Shown here in pieces: positions 36,091 through 48,140 of a DNA stretch of 64,000 bases (position 1 is the first letter of the stretch; each line of letters starts with the position of its first letter). Below the pieces are notes generated by a model. The model saw only the letters and a list, made by a program, of their open reading frames with translations. It made no database searches and was not told where the DNA came from. Origin of the DNA: Vibrio sp. MEBiC08052 (GTDB taxonomy: Bacteria; Pseudomonadota; Gammaproteobacteria; Enterobacterales; Vibrionaceae); contig NZ_KQ947475.1 in assembly GCF_001506075.1 (NCBI RefSeq), positions 661,799 through 725,798 of the forward strand, in the 5' to 3' direction. Both the position numbers and the translations under genes were made by a program.

Positions 36091-37728
36091 ATGATGGAAC
36101 CACTCGCTGATGAACAAACGCTCTCTTGTGAGCAACAAAAAGTACTTGAACGACTCAACATTCACGGCAGCGTGCCTGAAGCGCAGTCTTATATTATCTC
36201 ATCGGCAGCACTGCTCTTTTTGGCTGAACTTTGTGCTCGTTTTGCGCCTCATATCGAAACCTTATTGCAGCGTCGTATTGACCGTCAGGAAAGCATTGAT
36301 CAGGGGACATTACCTCACTTCTTGCCGGAAACTCAGTCGATTCGCAACGGGCAGTGGAAAATTTTAGGCATTCCACAAGATTTGCAGGATCGACGGGTTG
36401 AAATTACCGGGCCGACCGAACGGAAGATGGTGATTAATGCGCTGAATGCGAATGTAAAAGTGTTTATGGCTGACTTTGAAGACTCAATGTCTCCGGTGTG
36501 GTCAAAGATGCTGGAAGGACAGATTAACCTTCAGGATGCGGTGAATGGCACCATCAGTTATGTACAACCGGAAACCGGTAAGTCTTATCAGTTGTGTGAT
36601 GATCCTGCGGTGCTGATATGCCGGGTGCGTGGTCTGCATCTGCGGGAAAAACATGTCACGTTTGAACAACAGCCGATTCCCGGTGCATTATTCGATTTTG
36701 CACTCTATTTTTTCAACAATTATCAGGCGTTACTGAAAAAAGGCAGCGGTCCTTATTTCTATATCCCTAAACTGCAAAGCCATCAGGAAGCGAAGTGGTG
36801 GAGTGATGTCTTTCATTTCACCGAAGATTATTTCGGGCTCAATACCGGTACGATCAAAGCGACCGTCTTGATTGAAACACTACCGGCAGTGTTTGAAATG
36901 GATGAAATCCTGTTTGCCATGAAAGAGCATATTGTCGGTCTGAACTGTGGCCGTTGGGATTATATTTTCAGCTACATCAAAACGTTGAAAAACTATCCGG
37001 ATCGTGTGCTGCCTGATCGTCAGGTTGTCACGATGGATAAACCCTTTCTCAGTGCTTATTCCCGCTTACTGATTCGCACTTGTCACCGACGCGGTGCTTT
37101 TGCGATGGGGGGAATGGCTGCTTTCATTCCTGCCAAAGATGCAGCGCAGAATCGTCAGGTTCAGGAAAAAATTCACCAAGACAAGCGACTGGAAGCAACC
37201 AACGGACATGATGGAACCTGGGTTGCCCACCCAGGCCTCGCGGATACCGCCATGGCTGTGTTTGATGAGGTGCTTGGCAGCAAATCCAATCAATTGGACG
37301 TCACGCGTGAGCATGACGCGCCGATCTCCGCCGAAGAATTACTCCAACCTTGTGAGGGGGAGCGAACCGAACAGGGAATGCGGCATAACATTCGGGTCGC
37401 ACTGCAATACATCGAGGCCTGGATTTCCGGCAATGGTTGTGTACCGATTTACGGGTTGATGGAAGATGCCGCAACGGCAGAGATTTCCAGAACCTCTATC
37501 TGGCAATGGATTCGACATCATAAAACGTTGGATAACGGGGAGGTTGTCACAAAAGCTTTATTCGAGCGGTATCTCGCTGAAGAAGTTGACGTGGTACGCA
37601 CAGAAATCGGAGCAGAACGGTTTGAGCAAGGGCGTTTCAGTGAAGCCGCACAACTGATGAAACGTCTGACGACCAGTGATGCGTTAACGGCATTTTTAAC
37701 GGTGCCGGGATATGACTATCTGGCGTGA
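36091..37728 (+). CDS. aceB: Malate synthase A (545 aa)
   Basis: The glyoxylate and acetyl-CoA site is covered by VFMADFEDSMSPVWSKM, GLNCGRWDYIFSYIK and GAFAMGGMAAFIP. The late region NGHDGTWVAHPGL and GCVPIYGLMEDAATAEISR is also typical of the A isoform. It condenses glyoxylate with acetyl-CoA to malate. The start is the ATG at 36091 behind GAGGGA. aceA follows on the same strand. Confidence 0.96.
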   Translation: MMEPLADEQTLSCEQQKVLERLNIHGSVPEAQSYIISSAALLFLAELCARFAPHIETLLQRRIDRQESIDQGTLPHFLPETQSIRNGQWKILGIPQDLQDRRVEITGPTERKMVINALNANVKVFMADFEDSMSPVWSKMLEGQINLQDAVNGTISYVQPETGKSYQLCDDPAVLICRVRGLHLREKHVTFEQQPIPGALFDFALYFFNNYQALLKKGSGPYFYIPKLQSHQEAKWWSDVFHFTEDYFGLNTGTIKATVLIETLPAVFEMDEILFAMKEHIVGLNCGRWDYIFSYIKTLKNYPDRVLPDRQVVTMDKPFLSAYSRLLIRTCHRRGAFAMGGMAAFIPAKDAAQNRQVQEKIHQDKRLEATNGHDGTWVAHPGLADTAMAVFDEVLGSKSNQLDVTREHDAPISAEELLQPCEGERTEQGMRHNIRVALQYIEAWISGNGCVPIYGLMEDAATAEISRTSIWQWIRHHKTLDNGEVVTKALFERYLAEEVDVVRTEIGAERFEQGRFSEAAQLMKRLTTSDALTAFLTVPGYDYLA

Positions 37729-37924
37729 CCCGCGAGGAGCGCGTTCAGTGTGGGGAGCATCTCGACTCAGGCTCGGTGGTAGTAAACGAAGCCGTGACGG
37801 GAATAACAATAAAATGGATCAAAACGTGAAACAAGCTTTTCAATATCAACTGTTTAAAACGGTCTGGTAAAGAAAAGGGAGAAGGATTACCGATATCATT
37901 CGGGATAACATGAGGGATAAAACT

Positions 37925-39241
37925 ATGACTCTGACTCTGACTCGTCGTCAACAAATTGAAGCGCTGGAAAAAGACTGGGCAACCAATCCTCGCTGGCAGC
38001 ATGTGAAACGGACTTATACCGCTGAAGAAGTCGTCGCACTCCGGGGATCGGTCATACCGGAATATACCCTGTCACAGCGCGGTGCCGACAAACTTTGGTC
38101 TTTGGTTAATGGACAGGCGAAAAAAGGCTATGTGAACTGTCTGGGCGCACTGACCGGCGGACAGGCGGTTCAACAAGCCAAAGCCGGTATTGAGGCCATT
38201 TATTTGTCGGGCTGGCAAGTCGCCGCAGATAATAATACGGCTTCAGCGATGTATCCGGATCAATCCCTCTATCCGGTCGATTCTGTACCGGCGGTGGTCA
38301 AACGAATCAATAGTGCATTCCGTCGTGCCGATCAAATCCAATGGTCGAATGGCATTACCCCGGAAGATGAAGGGGGAATCGACTATTTTCTGCCGATTGT
38401 TGCCGATGCAGAGGCTGGTTTTGGCGGGGTGCTCAACGCTTATGAGCTGATGAAACATATGATCGAAGCCGGTGCGGCTGGTGTCCATTTTGAAGATCAA
38501 CTGGCATCGGTGAAAAAATGTGGTCACATGGGCGGTAAAGTATTAGTCCCCACTCAAGAAGCCGTGCAAAAACTGATTGCAGCCCGTCTTGCTGCTGATG
38601 TTGCGGGGACGACGACATTAGTGATTGCGCGGACCGATGCCAACGCAGCCGATTTGTTGACCTCCGATTGCGATCCTTATGATCAGGATTTCATTATCGG
38701 AGAGCGGACGGCTGAAGGGTTCTATCGGGTAAAAGCGGGGATTGAACAGGCGATCTCGCGCGGTCTGGCCTATGCACCTTATGCTGATTTGGTCTGGTGC
38801 GAAACTGCCAAACCTGATTTGGAGGAAGCACGGCGTTTCGCCGAGGCGATTCATGAGCAGTATCCGGATCAGCTACTGGCATATAACTGTTCTCCTTCCT
38901 TTAACTGGGAGAAAAATCTCGATGCAGAAACCATTCGTCACTTCCAACAGTCACTCGCTGACATGGGATATCGCTATCAATTCATCACGTTAGCGGGGAT
39001 TCATAACATGTGGTACAACATGTTCGATTTAGCCCATGCTTACGCGCAGGGAGAAGGGATGCGTCACTACGTTGAAAAAGTTCAGCGGCCTGAGTTTGAA
39101 GCAGCAGAGCGAGGATATACCTTCGTTGCACACCAACAGGAAGTCGGAACCGGTTATTTTGATCGCGTGACCAATACCATTCAGGGCGGGCAATCTTCTG
39201 TGACAGCACTGACGGGGTCAACCGAAGAAGATCAGTTCTGA
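37925..39241 (+). CDS. aceA: Isocitrate lyase (438 aa)
   Basis: The signature [14 protein letters not shown] contains the catalytic KKCGH cysteine. [24 protein letters not shown] [13 protein letters not shown] and YNCSPSFNW complete the active site. It splits isocitrate into succinate and glyoxylate, which AceB uses. The start [18 protein letters not shown] at 37925 follows AGGGA. No aceK lies downstream. Confidence 0.96.
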   Translation: MTLTLTRRQQIEALEKDWATNPRWQHVKRTYTAEEVVALRGSVIPEYTLSQRGADKLWSLVNGQAKKGYVNCLGALTGGQAVQQAKAGIEAIYLSGWQVAADNNTASAMYPDQSLYPVDSVPAVVKRINSAFRRADQIQWSNGITPEDEGGIDYFLPIVADAEAGFGGVLNAYELMKHMIEAGAAGVHFEDQLASVKKCGHMGGKVLVPTQEAVQKLIAARLAADVAGTTTLVIARTDANAADLLTSDCDPYDQDFIIGERTAEGFYRVKAGIEQAISRGLAYAPYADLVWCETAKPDLEEARRFAEAIHEQYPDQLLAYNCSPSFNWEKNLDAETIRHFQQSLADMGYRYQFITLAGIHNMWYNMFDLAHAYAQGEGMRHYVEKVQRPEFEAAERGYTFVAHQQEVGTGYFDRVTNTIQGGQSSVTALTGSTEEDQF

Positions 39242-39310
39242 ATCTCGCGAAGGTTTTTTACAATTCATCTTGCCATTTTACTTTGCAATTCATCTTGTCA
39301 GATTGCAAAG

Positions 39311-39336
39311 AGAGCAGCTTAGGCTGCTCTTCTTTT
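39311..39336 (+). terminator. Terminator of aceBA
   Basis: AGAGCAGC pairs with GCTGCTCT around TTAG and is followed by a T-rich run. Confidence 0.7.
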
Positions 39337-39392
39337 GTGTAATCATTCATCGATTGGAGCTCACCCATCAAATTTGGCTATCGCCATTCTCG

Positions 39393-39860
39393 TTAAAGGG
39401 AATCAAGATCTTCATCTTCGCCTTCAAACTCATCCGGTTCGGCTTCTTCTTGTAGTTCAAGCAGGTTAATCGCAATCGCAACAAAGTCGTTGTCGGTGAT
39501 GATCCCAACCAAACGCTCATGTTCAATCACGGGGAGACAACCGACCTTGTGTTTTTGCATAAATAAGGCACTCTCTTTCAGCCCTGCATCGGGAGAAACC
39601 GTGACCATATGTGTATGCATGATTTCTGAGAGCGGGTGGGAGAGTAAAATTGTCGAAGGAGAAATATCACGATTCAGACAGGAGTGCTGGGCCTGTAAGA
39701 TGTCTCTTTGGGAAACGATACCCAAGATTTTCTGGTGTTGATCGACAATCGGAATATGGTGAATTTCATATTTTTCCATAAATGCCCGAGCATCTTCTAT
39801 GGTATGTGTGGGGGTGAGCGTATGTGGATGGCGAGTCATCATGTCTTCAATCTTGATCAT
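39393..39860 (-). CDS. Two-CBS-domain protein (155 aa)
   Basis: Two CBS motifs span residues 5-60 and 72-127 (HHIPIVDQHQKILGIVSQRD and GCLPVIEHERLVGIITDNDF). A very acidic tail ends the protein (EEAEPDEFEGEDEDLDSL). CBS pairs bind adenosyl ligands and usually regulate a partner; none is evident here. It is convergent with aceA. Confidence 0.85.
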   Translation of the reverse strand: MIKIEDMMTRHPHTLTPTHTIEDARAFMEKYEIHHIPIVDQHQKILGIVSQRDILQAQHSCLNRDISPSTILLSHPLSEIMHTHMVTVSPDAGLKESALFMQKHKVGCLPVIEHERLVGIITDNDFVAIAINLLELQEEAEPDEFEGEDEDLDSL

Positions 39861-40086
39861 AGCGAACTCCTTACTGAAGCGGCAATCATCGGGTGTTGTG
39901 AATCCAAGAAGGTGGATACCCTGACTATAGTTTTTTCTGCTGAACCGAGATGAGAGATCGCGACCGATTTCTGGCTTTTGTTAAAAAAATTATTCCAGAT
40001 TTAGCCTGAATCAATGGAATACGCTGCCGTCCTCGCTGATTTCCGTATATACTACCGCGCTGCGAATGACTAGACAGAAAAGAGTG

Positions 40087-41154
40087 ATGCAAGTTTCCGA
40101 TTTTCATTTTGACTTACCTGATGAGCTGATAGCCCGATACCCCAAAGCTGAACGGACATCAAGTCGTCTGTTGCAGCTCGATGGTGAGACAGGTGCCGTT
40201 GTTGACGGAACCTTTACCGATGTGCTGGACCTAGTGCGGCCGGGTGATTTACTGGTGTTTAACAACACGCGAGTTATCCCGGCGCGAATGTTTGGTCGCA
40301 AAGCCTCCGGTGGTAAGATTGAAGTGTTGGTTGAGCGAGTTCTGAATGAGCACAGTATATTGGCTCATGTTCGCTCTTCAAAAGCCCCGCGTGCCGGCAG
40401 TGCATTATTGCTGGGAGAAAGTGACGATTATCCAGCCACGATGGTTGCTCGTCATGATGCCTTGTTTGAGATTCGTCTGGAAACTGAAGTCGCAGTTCTG
40501 GATGTCTTGAACGCAATCGGACACATGCCTTTACCGCCTTATATTGACCGGCCGGATGAAGACGCTGATAAAGAGCGTTATCAAACCGTCTATAACGAAA
40601 AACCGGGTGCGGTTGCCGCACCGACCGCCGGGTTACATTTTGATACTGATTTGCTTGAACAAATTGCGGTAAAAGGTGTCGAAATGGCTTATGTTACGCT
40701 CCATGTCGGTGCCGGCACATTTCAGCCGGTACGGGTTGAAAATATCGATGATCACCATATGCACGCGGAATACGTTGAAGTGCCTGCCGCAGTTGTTGAT
40801 GCCATTGCCGCGACTCGTCAACGTGGTGGCCGGGTTATTGCTGTCGGAACCACTTCGGTTCGTTCGTTAGAAAGTGCTGCACATCAGGCGTTGAAAAATG
40901 GCCAGGCGTTGGCCCCTTTCTTTGGCGATACCGATATTTTCATTTATCCGGGGTATGAGTATCAGGTTGTCGATTGTCTGATTACCAATTTTCACCTGCC
41001 GGAGTCAACCTTGATCATGTTGGTGAGTGCTTTTGCCGGCTATGACAATGTGATGGCAGCGTATCGTCATGCCGTCGAAAAAAAATATCGCTTCTTCAGT
41101 TATGGGGATGCAATGTTTATTGCAAAGCGTCAGCATGAAAGAACATGCGCTTAG
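40087..41154 (+). CDS. queA: S-adenosylmethionine:tRNA ribosyltransferase-isomerase QueA (355 aa)
   Basis: Characteristic stretches are [60 protein letters not shown] and [19 protein letters not shown]. It transfers ribose from SAM to preQ1 in tRNA during queuosine synthesis. It directly precedes tgt, which inserts preQ1. The start at 40087 gives the usual length. Confidence 0.96.
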   Translation: MQVSDFHFDLPDELIARYPKAERTSSRLLQLDGETGAVVDGTFTDVLDLVRPGDLLVFNNTRVIPARMFGRKASGGKIEVLVERVLNEHSILAHVRSSKAPRAGSALLLGESDDYPATMVARHDALFEIRLETEVAVLDVLNAIGHMPLPPYIDRPDEDADKERYQTVYNEKPGAVAAPTAGLHFDTDLLEQIAVKGVEMAYVTLHVGAGTFQPVRVENIDDHHMHAEYVEVPAAVVDAIAATRQRGGRVIAVGTTSVRSLESAAHQALKNGQALAPFFGDTDIFIYPGYEYQVVDCLITNFHLPESTLIMLVSAFAGYDNVMAAYRHAVEKKYRFFSYGDAMFIAKRQHERTCA

Positions 41155-41209
41155 CGCACGCAAGCGCTAATCGAGGGATGTTCGCGAAACATCCGAGAGA
41201 AAATTTCTC
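41146..41209. repeat. Cluster of three short inverted repeats between queA and tgt
   Basis: TGCGC-TTA-GCGCA overlaps the queA stop. GGATGTTCGCGAAACATCC (41176-41194) and GAGAGAAAATTTCTC (41195-41209) follow back to back. The transcript can form consecutive hairpins ahead of tgt. None has a T run, so they may act as RNA-processing or stability elements. Confidence 0.5.
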
Positions 41210-41213
41210 GTAG

Positions 41214-42383
<1,170 letters not shown>

Positions 42384-42489
42384 ATGGATTGCGCCGGCAG
42401 ATAATCACCAAGTGGTTGAAATTCCAATGGCGCAACCCAACATAAGATGAATATGATTTAACAACAATAACCCGAGAGGACGTTTCTCA

Positions 42490-42822
42490 ATGAGTTTAAT
42501 TTCTGTTGCCCATGCGGCGGGCGAAGGCGCACCACAAGGTGGTGGTTTTGAAATGCTGATCATGCTGGCTGTGTTTGCTGTCATCTTCTATTTCATGATC
42601 TATCGACCACAAGCCAAACGTGCCAAAGAGCATAAAAACCTGATGTCTTCGATGACCAAGGGTGATGAAGTATTAACCAGTGGTGGTTTGATTGGCAAAA
42701 TTACCAAAATTGCTGATGACAATGATTTCATCACGATCGAACTGAACCCGAATAATCCAGTTGTGATTAAAAAGGACTTCGTTACTGCAGTGTTGCCAAA
42801 AGGTACGCTTAAATCTCTATAA
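42490..42822 (+). CDS. yajC: Sec translocon accessory subunit YajC (110 aa)
   Basis: It has one membrane helix (EMLIMLAVFAVIFYFMIYRP) followed by the conserved GDEVLTSGGLIGKI. It forms a complex with SecDF. It precedes secD by 20 bases in the usual tgt-yajC-secD-secF order. Confidence 0.95.
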   Translation: MSLISVAHAAGEGAPQGGGFEMLIMLAVFAVIFYFMIYRPQAKRAKEHKNLMSSMTKGDEVLTSGGLIGKITKIADDNDFITIELNPNNPVVIKKDFVTAVLPKGTLKSL

Positions 42823-42841
42823 CAGCTAGAGGATCCTCGCT

Positions 42842-44698
42842 GTGCTGAACCGTTACCCATTATGGAAGTATCTAATGGTGGCATTGATTATCGCCATCTC
42901 TGCATTGTATGCACTTCCGAACATTTACGGTGAAGACCCAGCTGTTCAAATAACAGGGGCGCGAGGCGCCTCCGTTGATATGGCAACGCTGGATACTGTC
43001 ACCCAGTCGCTTGACAAAGCGCACCTTTCATATAAATCAGCCGCTTTAGAAAACGGCTCTATTCTTGTCCGGTTCAATAATACCGATACTCAATTGAGTG
43101 CCCGAGATACGATTCGGGATGCGCTTGATCGTAATATGATCGTGGCATTGAACCTTGCACCATTGACACCGCATTGGCTGGAGTCTATTGGTGCGACACC
43201 GATGAAGCTAGGGCTTGATTTACGCGGTGGCGTGCATTTCCTGATGGAAGTGGATATGGATGCCGCCATGGACAAATTACTGACTCAGGAAGAAGATGCC
43301 TTCCGAACCGAGCTTCGGGAAGCTAAGATTCGTTATCGTGCCGTTCATACTGCTGACAACAAGCGTTTGGAAGTCGTACTGCGTAACGAAGAACAGGCTA
43401 ATGAGGCAGTAAACATTCTTCAGCCAAAACACCGGGATATGACTATCTCAGCGGCAGAAAACCAAGGTCGCTATGTTGTGACTGCGATGTATACCGAAGC
43501 GCGTCTGCAAGAAATCCGTAATTACGCAGTTGAGCAGAACATTACGATTTTAAGAAACCGGGTCAATGAGCTTGGGGTTGCGGAGCCATTGGTGCAGCGT
43601 CAGGGAGCCAACCGTATTGTAGTTGAACTGCCCGGTGTCCAAGACACTGCGCGTGCCAAAGAGATTCTGGGTGCGACGGCAACACTGGAATTCCGTGAAG
43701 TTGATACCAGTGTCGATTTGGCAGCAGCTGCTGCCGGACGTGTTCCACCGGGAACGGAGGTCAAACTTGACCGTCAAGGTCGTCCGGTCGTGCTGAAAAA
43801 ACGCGTTATCCTCAGTGGTGCCAGTATCACCGATGCGAGTTCGAGCGCTGATGAATATGGCCGGCCTCAGGTTAATATTTCTCTCGATAGTGAAGGCGGT
43901 AATAAAATGTCCGCATTCTCCGAGAAAAATATCGGTAAGTTAATGGCAACTGTTTTTGCTGAGTATAAAGACAGTGGTCGTAAAACACCGCAGGGGAAAA
44001 TTATCCTGACGAAACACGAAGAAGTGATTAACCAAGCGACAATTCAGTCGGCTTTGGGACGTAGTTTCCGGATTACGGGGATCGATTCTTCCGCTGAAGC
44101 ACATAATCTGGCATTGCTGCTCCGTGCCGGTGCTTTGATCGCTCCGATTTCTATTGTTGAAGAGCGGACAATCGGTCCGTCTATGGGACAACAGAATATC
44201 GATATGGGGGTTCAGGCATGTGTCTGGGGGATGCTCGCAGTGATGCTGTTCACCGCACTTTACTATCGTAAGTTCGGTTTGATTGCGAATTTGGCGCTGG
44301 TGGCAAACTTGATATTGATTGTCGGGGTGATGTCTATGATCCCCGGGGCAACGATGACATTGCCGGGAATTGCAGGGATTGTATTGACTGTCGGTATGGC
44401 GGTGGATGCCAACGTGTTGATCTTTGAGCGGATCCGGGAAGAACTCGTTGAAGGGCGTAATCCGCAACAGGCGATTCATCAGGGATATGCCAATGCATTT
44501 AGCACCATTGCTGATGCAAATATCACAACGTTAATCACTGCGATTATCTTGTTTGCGGTCGGAACGGGTGCAATCAAAGGATTTGCTGTGACGTTGTCCA
44601 TTGGTATTCTGACTTCAATGTTTACTGCCATTATTGGGACACGTTGTGTGGTGAACTTGCTTTATGGCGGCAAGCGGATTAAGAAATTGTCGATCTAA
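42842..44698 (+). CDS. secD: Protein translocase subunit SecD (618 aa)
   Basis: An N-terminal helix is followed by a large periplasmic domain ([35 protein letters not shown]) and five C-terminal helices with the RND motif [23 protein letters not shown], which holds the proton-relay Asp. It uses the proton gradient to pull proteins across the inner membrane. It starts with GTG. Confidence 0.96.
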   Translation: MLNRYPLWKYLMVALIIAISALYALPNIYGEDPAVQITGARGASVDMATLDTVTQSLDKAHLSYKSAALENGSILVRFNNTDTQLSARDTIRDALDRNMIVALNLAPLTPHWLESIGATPMKLGLDLRGGVHFLMEVDMDAAMDKLLTQEEDAFRTELREAKIRYRAVHTADNKRLEVVLRNEEQANEAVNILQPKHRDMTISAAENQGRYVVTAMYTEARLQEIRNYAVEQNITILRNRVNELGVAEPLVQRQGANRIVVELPGVQDTARAKEILGATATLEFREVDTSVDLAAAAAGRVPPGTEVKLDRQGRPVVLKKRVILSGASITDASSSADEYGRPQVNISLDSEGGNKMSAFSEKNIGKLMATVFAEYKDSGRKTPQGKIILTKHEEVINQATIQSALGRSFRITGIDSSAEAHNLALLLRAGALIAPISIVEERTIGPSMGQQNIDMGVQACVWGMLAVMLFTALYYRKFGLIANLALVANLILIVGVMSMIPGATMTLPGIAGIVLTVGMAVDANVLIFERIREELVEGRNPQQAIHQGYANAFSTIADANITTLITAIILFAVGTGAIKGFAVTLSIGILTSMFTAIIGTRCVVNLLYGGKRIKKLSI

Positions 44699-44729
44699 TC
44701 GTCGTCATGATTAAAAGCTGGGAATAGAT

Positions 44730-45677
44730 ATGTTTCAAATTCTAAAAGCAAAGCAAGCGATCAACTTTATGGGTTGGTCGAAGTTTGCCTTCCTCCTTTC
44801 AGCGTTAGTGATTGTGGCGTCTATCGTGACAATCTCTACGAAGGGGTTTAACTGGGGGCTTGATTTTACCGGTGGCACACTGATTGAAGTGAGTTTTGAG
44901 CAACCTGCTGATCTTGAACGGGTCAGGAGTGCGCTTGAAGCGAAAGGTTTTGGCGATGCGACTGTGCAAAACTTTGGTTCGGCCAAAGATGTGTTAGTTC
45001 GTCTTCGCCCGCGTGATAATGTTGCCGGTGAAGCACTGGGTAACCAAATCATCAGCGCAATCAATGCTGGTACAGGACAGCATGTTGAAATGCGTCGTAT
45101 CGAGTTTGTCGGCCCCAACGTCGGTGATGAACTCACTGAAGCGGGCGGGATGGCAATCCTGATATCGCTCCTTTGTATCCTGATGTATGTGTCGATGCGT
45201 TTTGAATGGCGTTTATCTGCCGGGGCTGTTTTGTCTCTGGCGCATGACGTGACCATTACGCTCGGTGTGTTTTCGTTCTTACAGATCGAAGTTGATCTGA
45301 CTATCGTCGCGGCATTGCTGACGGTGGTGGGGTACTCACTCAACGATACTATCGTTGTCTTTGACCGGATTCGTGAGAATTTCCGTAAAATGCGCAAAGG
45401 AGAATCTGCCGAAGTTATGAATAATTCAATTACACAGACGCTGAGCCGGACTTTAATTACTTCCGGTACGACGTTATTCGTGGTGATTGCTTTATTTGTT
45501 GAGGGTGGCGCGATGATTCACGGGTTTGCACTGGCATTGTTACTGGGTATCACCGTCGGGACCTACTCTTCAATCTATGTTGCCTCTGCTCTGGCCTTAA
45601 AACTAGGGATCAAACGTGAGCACTTACTTCAACCGCAAGTCGAGAAGGAAGGTGCGGAGTTTGATGAACTCCCTTAA
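44730..45677 (+). CDS. secF: Protein translocase subunit SecF (315 aa)
   Basis: The protein shows the SecF start KFAFLLSALVIVASIVTIS, the GLDFTGGTLIEV motif and the membrane signature VGYSLNDTIVVFDRIRENFR. It pairs with SecD. A strong terminator follows. Confidence 0.96.
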   Translation: MFQILKAKQAINFMGWSKFAFLLSALVIVASIVTISTKGFNWGLDFTGGTLIEVSFEQPADLERVRSALEAKGFGDATVQNFGSAKDVLVRLRPRDNVAGEALGNQIISAINAGTGQHVEMRRIEFVGPNVGDELTEAGGMAILISLLCILMYVSMRFEWRLSAGAVLSLAHDVTITLGVFSFLQIEVDLTIVAALLTVVGYSLNDTIVVFDRIRENFRKMRKGESAEVMNNSITQTLSRTLITSGTTLFVVIALFVEGGAMIHGFALALLLGITVGTYSSIYVASALALKLGIKREHLLQPQVEKEGAEFDELP

Positions 45678-45701
45678 TCATTCGTACTGAGCTTAATAAT
45701 A

Positions 45702-45729
45702 AAAAACCGCTGATATCAGCGGTTTTTTT
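45702..45729. terminator. Bidirectional terminator between secF and suhB
   Basis: A perfect 28-bp palindrome has A6 on one side and T6 on the other around CCGCTGATATCAGCGG. It serves both convergent genes. Confidence 0.9.
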
Positions 45730-45753
45730 ATGTTCAGACCATTCAAGCAATGA

Positions 45754-46557
45754 TTATTTTAGAATCGCATCATTACCTTGTTCGCGGATATGCTTCAGGA
45801 TTGCTTTGGTTCCTTTGGCGCTTGATGCCACGATATTACCTGACTTGATGTAATTTGTCCCACCTGCGAAATCCGTGACGATAGCACCGGCTTCACGGGC
45901 GATGAGCTCGCCTGCTGCCATATCCCATGGTTTCAATCCCAGTTCAAAGAAACCATCGACACGATTAGCGGCAACGTAGCATAAATCCAGTGCCGCAGAG
46001 CCTGTTCTGCGGAAATCAGCACATTCAGTAAAGAGAGAAGAAACAATTTTCAGGTAAGACTCTGCGTGCTGTTTTTGTTTAAAAGGAAAGCCCGTTGCCA
46101 GCACGGTGCCCTGTAAATCTTTGAGCGCATTGACGCGAATGCGGGAACTGTTCAATTGTGCGCCCGAGCCACGCTGTGCGGTAAACAACTCATTCATCAT
46201 CGGGTCGTAAACACAGGCGACTTCAGTTTTGCCTTTGATGCGTACAGCGATAGAGACGGAGAAGTGAGGTAGTCCTCTGAGGAAATTGGTGGTGCCATCC
46301 AGTGGGTCGATGATCCATTGTACGTCTTGATCTTTTCCTTCAATCACGCCATTTTCTTCAGCAATAATGACATGTTCCGGATAAGCGTTTTTGATAACGT
46401 CAACAATAATAGACTCTGCTTCTTGATCTACATTAGTAACGAAATCGTTCGTACCTTTTTGAGTTGACTGAATTTTTTCAGAATTTTCTAGTGATTTAGC
46501 AATATGGTTGCCAGCTTTTCGTGCGGCACGAATAGCAATATTAAGCATTGGATGCAT
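45754..46557 (-). CDS. suhB: Inositol-1-monophosphatase SuhB (267 aa)
   Basis: Metal-binding motifs of the family are visible: AEENGVIEG, WIIDPLDGTTNFLRG and the later KPWDMAAGELIAREAGA. In enterobacteria SuhB is also a Nus-factor partner in rRNA antitermination. The length is the usual one. Confidence 0.95.
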   Translation of the reverse strand: MHPMLNIAIRAARKAGNHIAKSLENSEKIQSTQKGTNDFVTNVDQEAESIIVDVIKNAYPEHVIIAEENGVIEGKDQDVQWIIDPLDGTTNFLRGLPHFSVSIAVRIKGKTEVACVYDPMMNELFTAQRGSGAQLNSSRIRVNALKDLQGTVLATGFPFKQKQHAESYLKIVSSLFTECADFRRTGSAALDLCYVAANRVDGFFELGLKPWDMAAGELIAREAGAIVTDFAGGTNYIKSGNIVASSAKGTKAILKHIREQGNDAILK

Positions 46558-46756
46558 ACGGGTTTCCCAACGGATGTTAAAGAACGAAAAAAGCGGGCTA
46601 AAGTATACCAGAGATCCTCAGAAAAGGAAGTGGTTAAATTATGTTCTATAGGGGGATTATTTCACTCAGAACCTGACCATTTTTATCTGCTTTATGGTAA
46701 CATCGGCAGCTATTCAATGATGTCGTCATCCCATAATCAATAAAGTAGAATCACCC

Positions 46757-47479
46757 ATGCTCAGTCAAGTGAAAATCGTGCTGGTCGGCACTTCTCATTC
46801 AGGTAACATCGGTTCAGCGGCTCGGGCAATGAAAGTGATGGGATTCAGCCAGATGGTTTTGGTTACTCCTCAATGTGAGATTGATGCACAGGCCATTGCA
46901 ATGGCAGCCGGTGCTAGCGAAATTGCGTTAAATGCAACGATTGTTGATTCCCTTGAAGCTGCGGTTGAAGATTGTCAGTTAGTGGTTGGCAGTAGTGCTC
47001 GTTCGAGAACACTGTCTTGGCCTATGTTGACTCCGAGAGCTTGTGGCGAACGCTTTGTTCAGGAAGGAGAGCAATCCCCGGTAGCATTAGTGTTTGGCCG
47101 GGAGAGAACGGGGCTAACGAATGAAGAGCTGCAGAAGTGCCACTATCATGTCGCGATTCCGGCTAATCCTGAATACAGTTCTTTGAATCTGGCGATGGCG
47201 GTACAGACGCTTTGCTATGAGATTCGTGTCGCCTATCTGGAGCGCCAATCGCAGGCTTTTCCTCAAGACCTGCAACCTGCGTATCCGCGTCATGATGAGT
47301 TAGAACGATTCTATCAGCATCTGGAGAAAGTGCTGTTTCAGACCCAGTTTATTACCGAAGAACAACCGAGTCTGGTGATGAATAAATTACGACGTTTATT
47401 TAGTCGTGCTCGTCCGGAATCTCAGGAAATCAATATATTAAGAGGTATTTTGACGTCGATCGAACGATGCGGGAAATAA
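46757..47479 (+). CDS. trmJ: tRNA (Cm32/Um32) methyltransferase TrmJ (240 aa)
   Basis: A SPOUT methyltransferase with [35 protein letters not shown] and [17 protein letters not shown], the knotted SAM site. It 2'-O-methylates position 32 of several tRNAs. It lies directly before iscR, as in many gammaproteobacteria. Confidence 0.95.
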   Translation: MLSQVKIVLVGTSHSGNIGSAARAMKVMGFSQMVLVTPQCEIDAQAIAMAAGASEIALNATIVDSLEAAVEDCQLVVGSSARSRTLSWPMLTPRACGERFVQEGEQSPVALVFGRERTGLTNEELQKCHYHVAIPANPEYSSLNLAMAVQTLCYEIRVAYLERQSQAFPQDLQPAYPRHDELERFYQHLEKVLFQTQFITEEQPSLVMNKLRRLFSRARPESQEINILRGILTSIERCGK

Positions 47480-47500
47480 CCATCTTTATTGAAGGGATAA

Positions 47501-47550
47501 ATACCTGACTAAATAGGTCAATTAAATACTTGACCTATTTAGTCAGGTAT
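47501..47550. promoter_or_regulatory. Two abutting IscR type-1 sites upstream of iscR
   Basis: Sites at 47501-47525 (starting ATACCTGACTAAATAGGTC) and 47526-47550 (starting ATACTTGACCTATTTAGTC) both match the IscR type-1 consensus. Their outer 21 bases form a perfect inverted repeat. TTGACC in the second site may serve as the -35 box, so [2Fe-2S]-IscR would block transcription. Confidence 0.85.
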
Positions 47551-47592
47551 GGCAAGCTGTGATCCACATAAACGGTGTGGATAAAAGTGATT

Positions 47593-48114
47593 ATGAGATT
47601 AACATCAAAAGGAAGATATGCAGTGACCGCCATGCTTGATGTGGCTCTGCATTCGCAACAAAATCCAGTGCCGCTGGCTGATATCTCCGAGCGCCAGGGT
47701 ATTTCTTTGTCCTATCTGGAGCAGTTATTTGCAAAACTGCGTAAAGCCGGATTGGTTGCAAGTGTTCGGGGGCCGGGTGGCGGCTACCGTTTGGGTGCTG
47801 AAGCTTATGCGATTTCTGTCGGACATGTCATCGGTGCCGTTGATGAATCCGTTGATGCAACCAAATGTTCAGGGAAAGGTGACTGTCAGAGCGGAACCCG
47901 TTGTCTGACACATGCACTTTGGTGCGATTTAAGTTCTCGTATTAGTGATTTTCTCAATAATATTACACTGGGTGATCTGATGAATGATAACGAAGTAATA
48001 GAAATTTCAGATCGACAGAATGTAGACCTTGCAATCAATCAGGGACGCACGCAGCAGAAACCGCTTTCGGTGTCAGCCGAACCTGTGTCTCTTAGAGCGA
48101 ATGCTCGGTCATAA
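47593..48114 (+). CDS. iscR: Iron-sulfur cluster regulator IscR (173 aa)
   Basis: An Rrf2-type winged helix ([39 protein letters not shown]) is followed by the cluster ligands in [14 protein letters not shown]. It represses its own operon when clusters are sufficient, through the two sites upstream. The start MRLTSKG at 47593 is the family start. Confidence 0.96.
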   Translation: MRLTSKGRYAVTAMLDVALHSQQNPVPLADISERQGISLSYLEQLFAKLRKAGLVASVRGPGGGYRLGAEAYAISVGHVIGAVDESVDATKCSGKGDCQSGTRCLTHALWCDLSSRISDFLNNITLGDLMNDNEVIEISDRQNVDLAINQGRTQQKPLSVSAEPVSLRANARS

Positions 48115-48140
48115 TTGCTAGTTTTACATTGGAGTAGAAA

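Noticed and set aside
43940..44479. Leftward 179-codon frame inside secD
   Set aside because: It is a reverse-strand shadow of a fully conserved gene, with a His/Arg-rich composition typical of such shadows.
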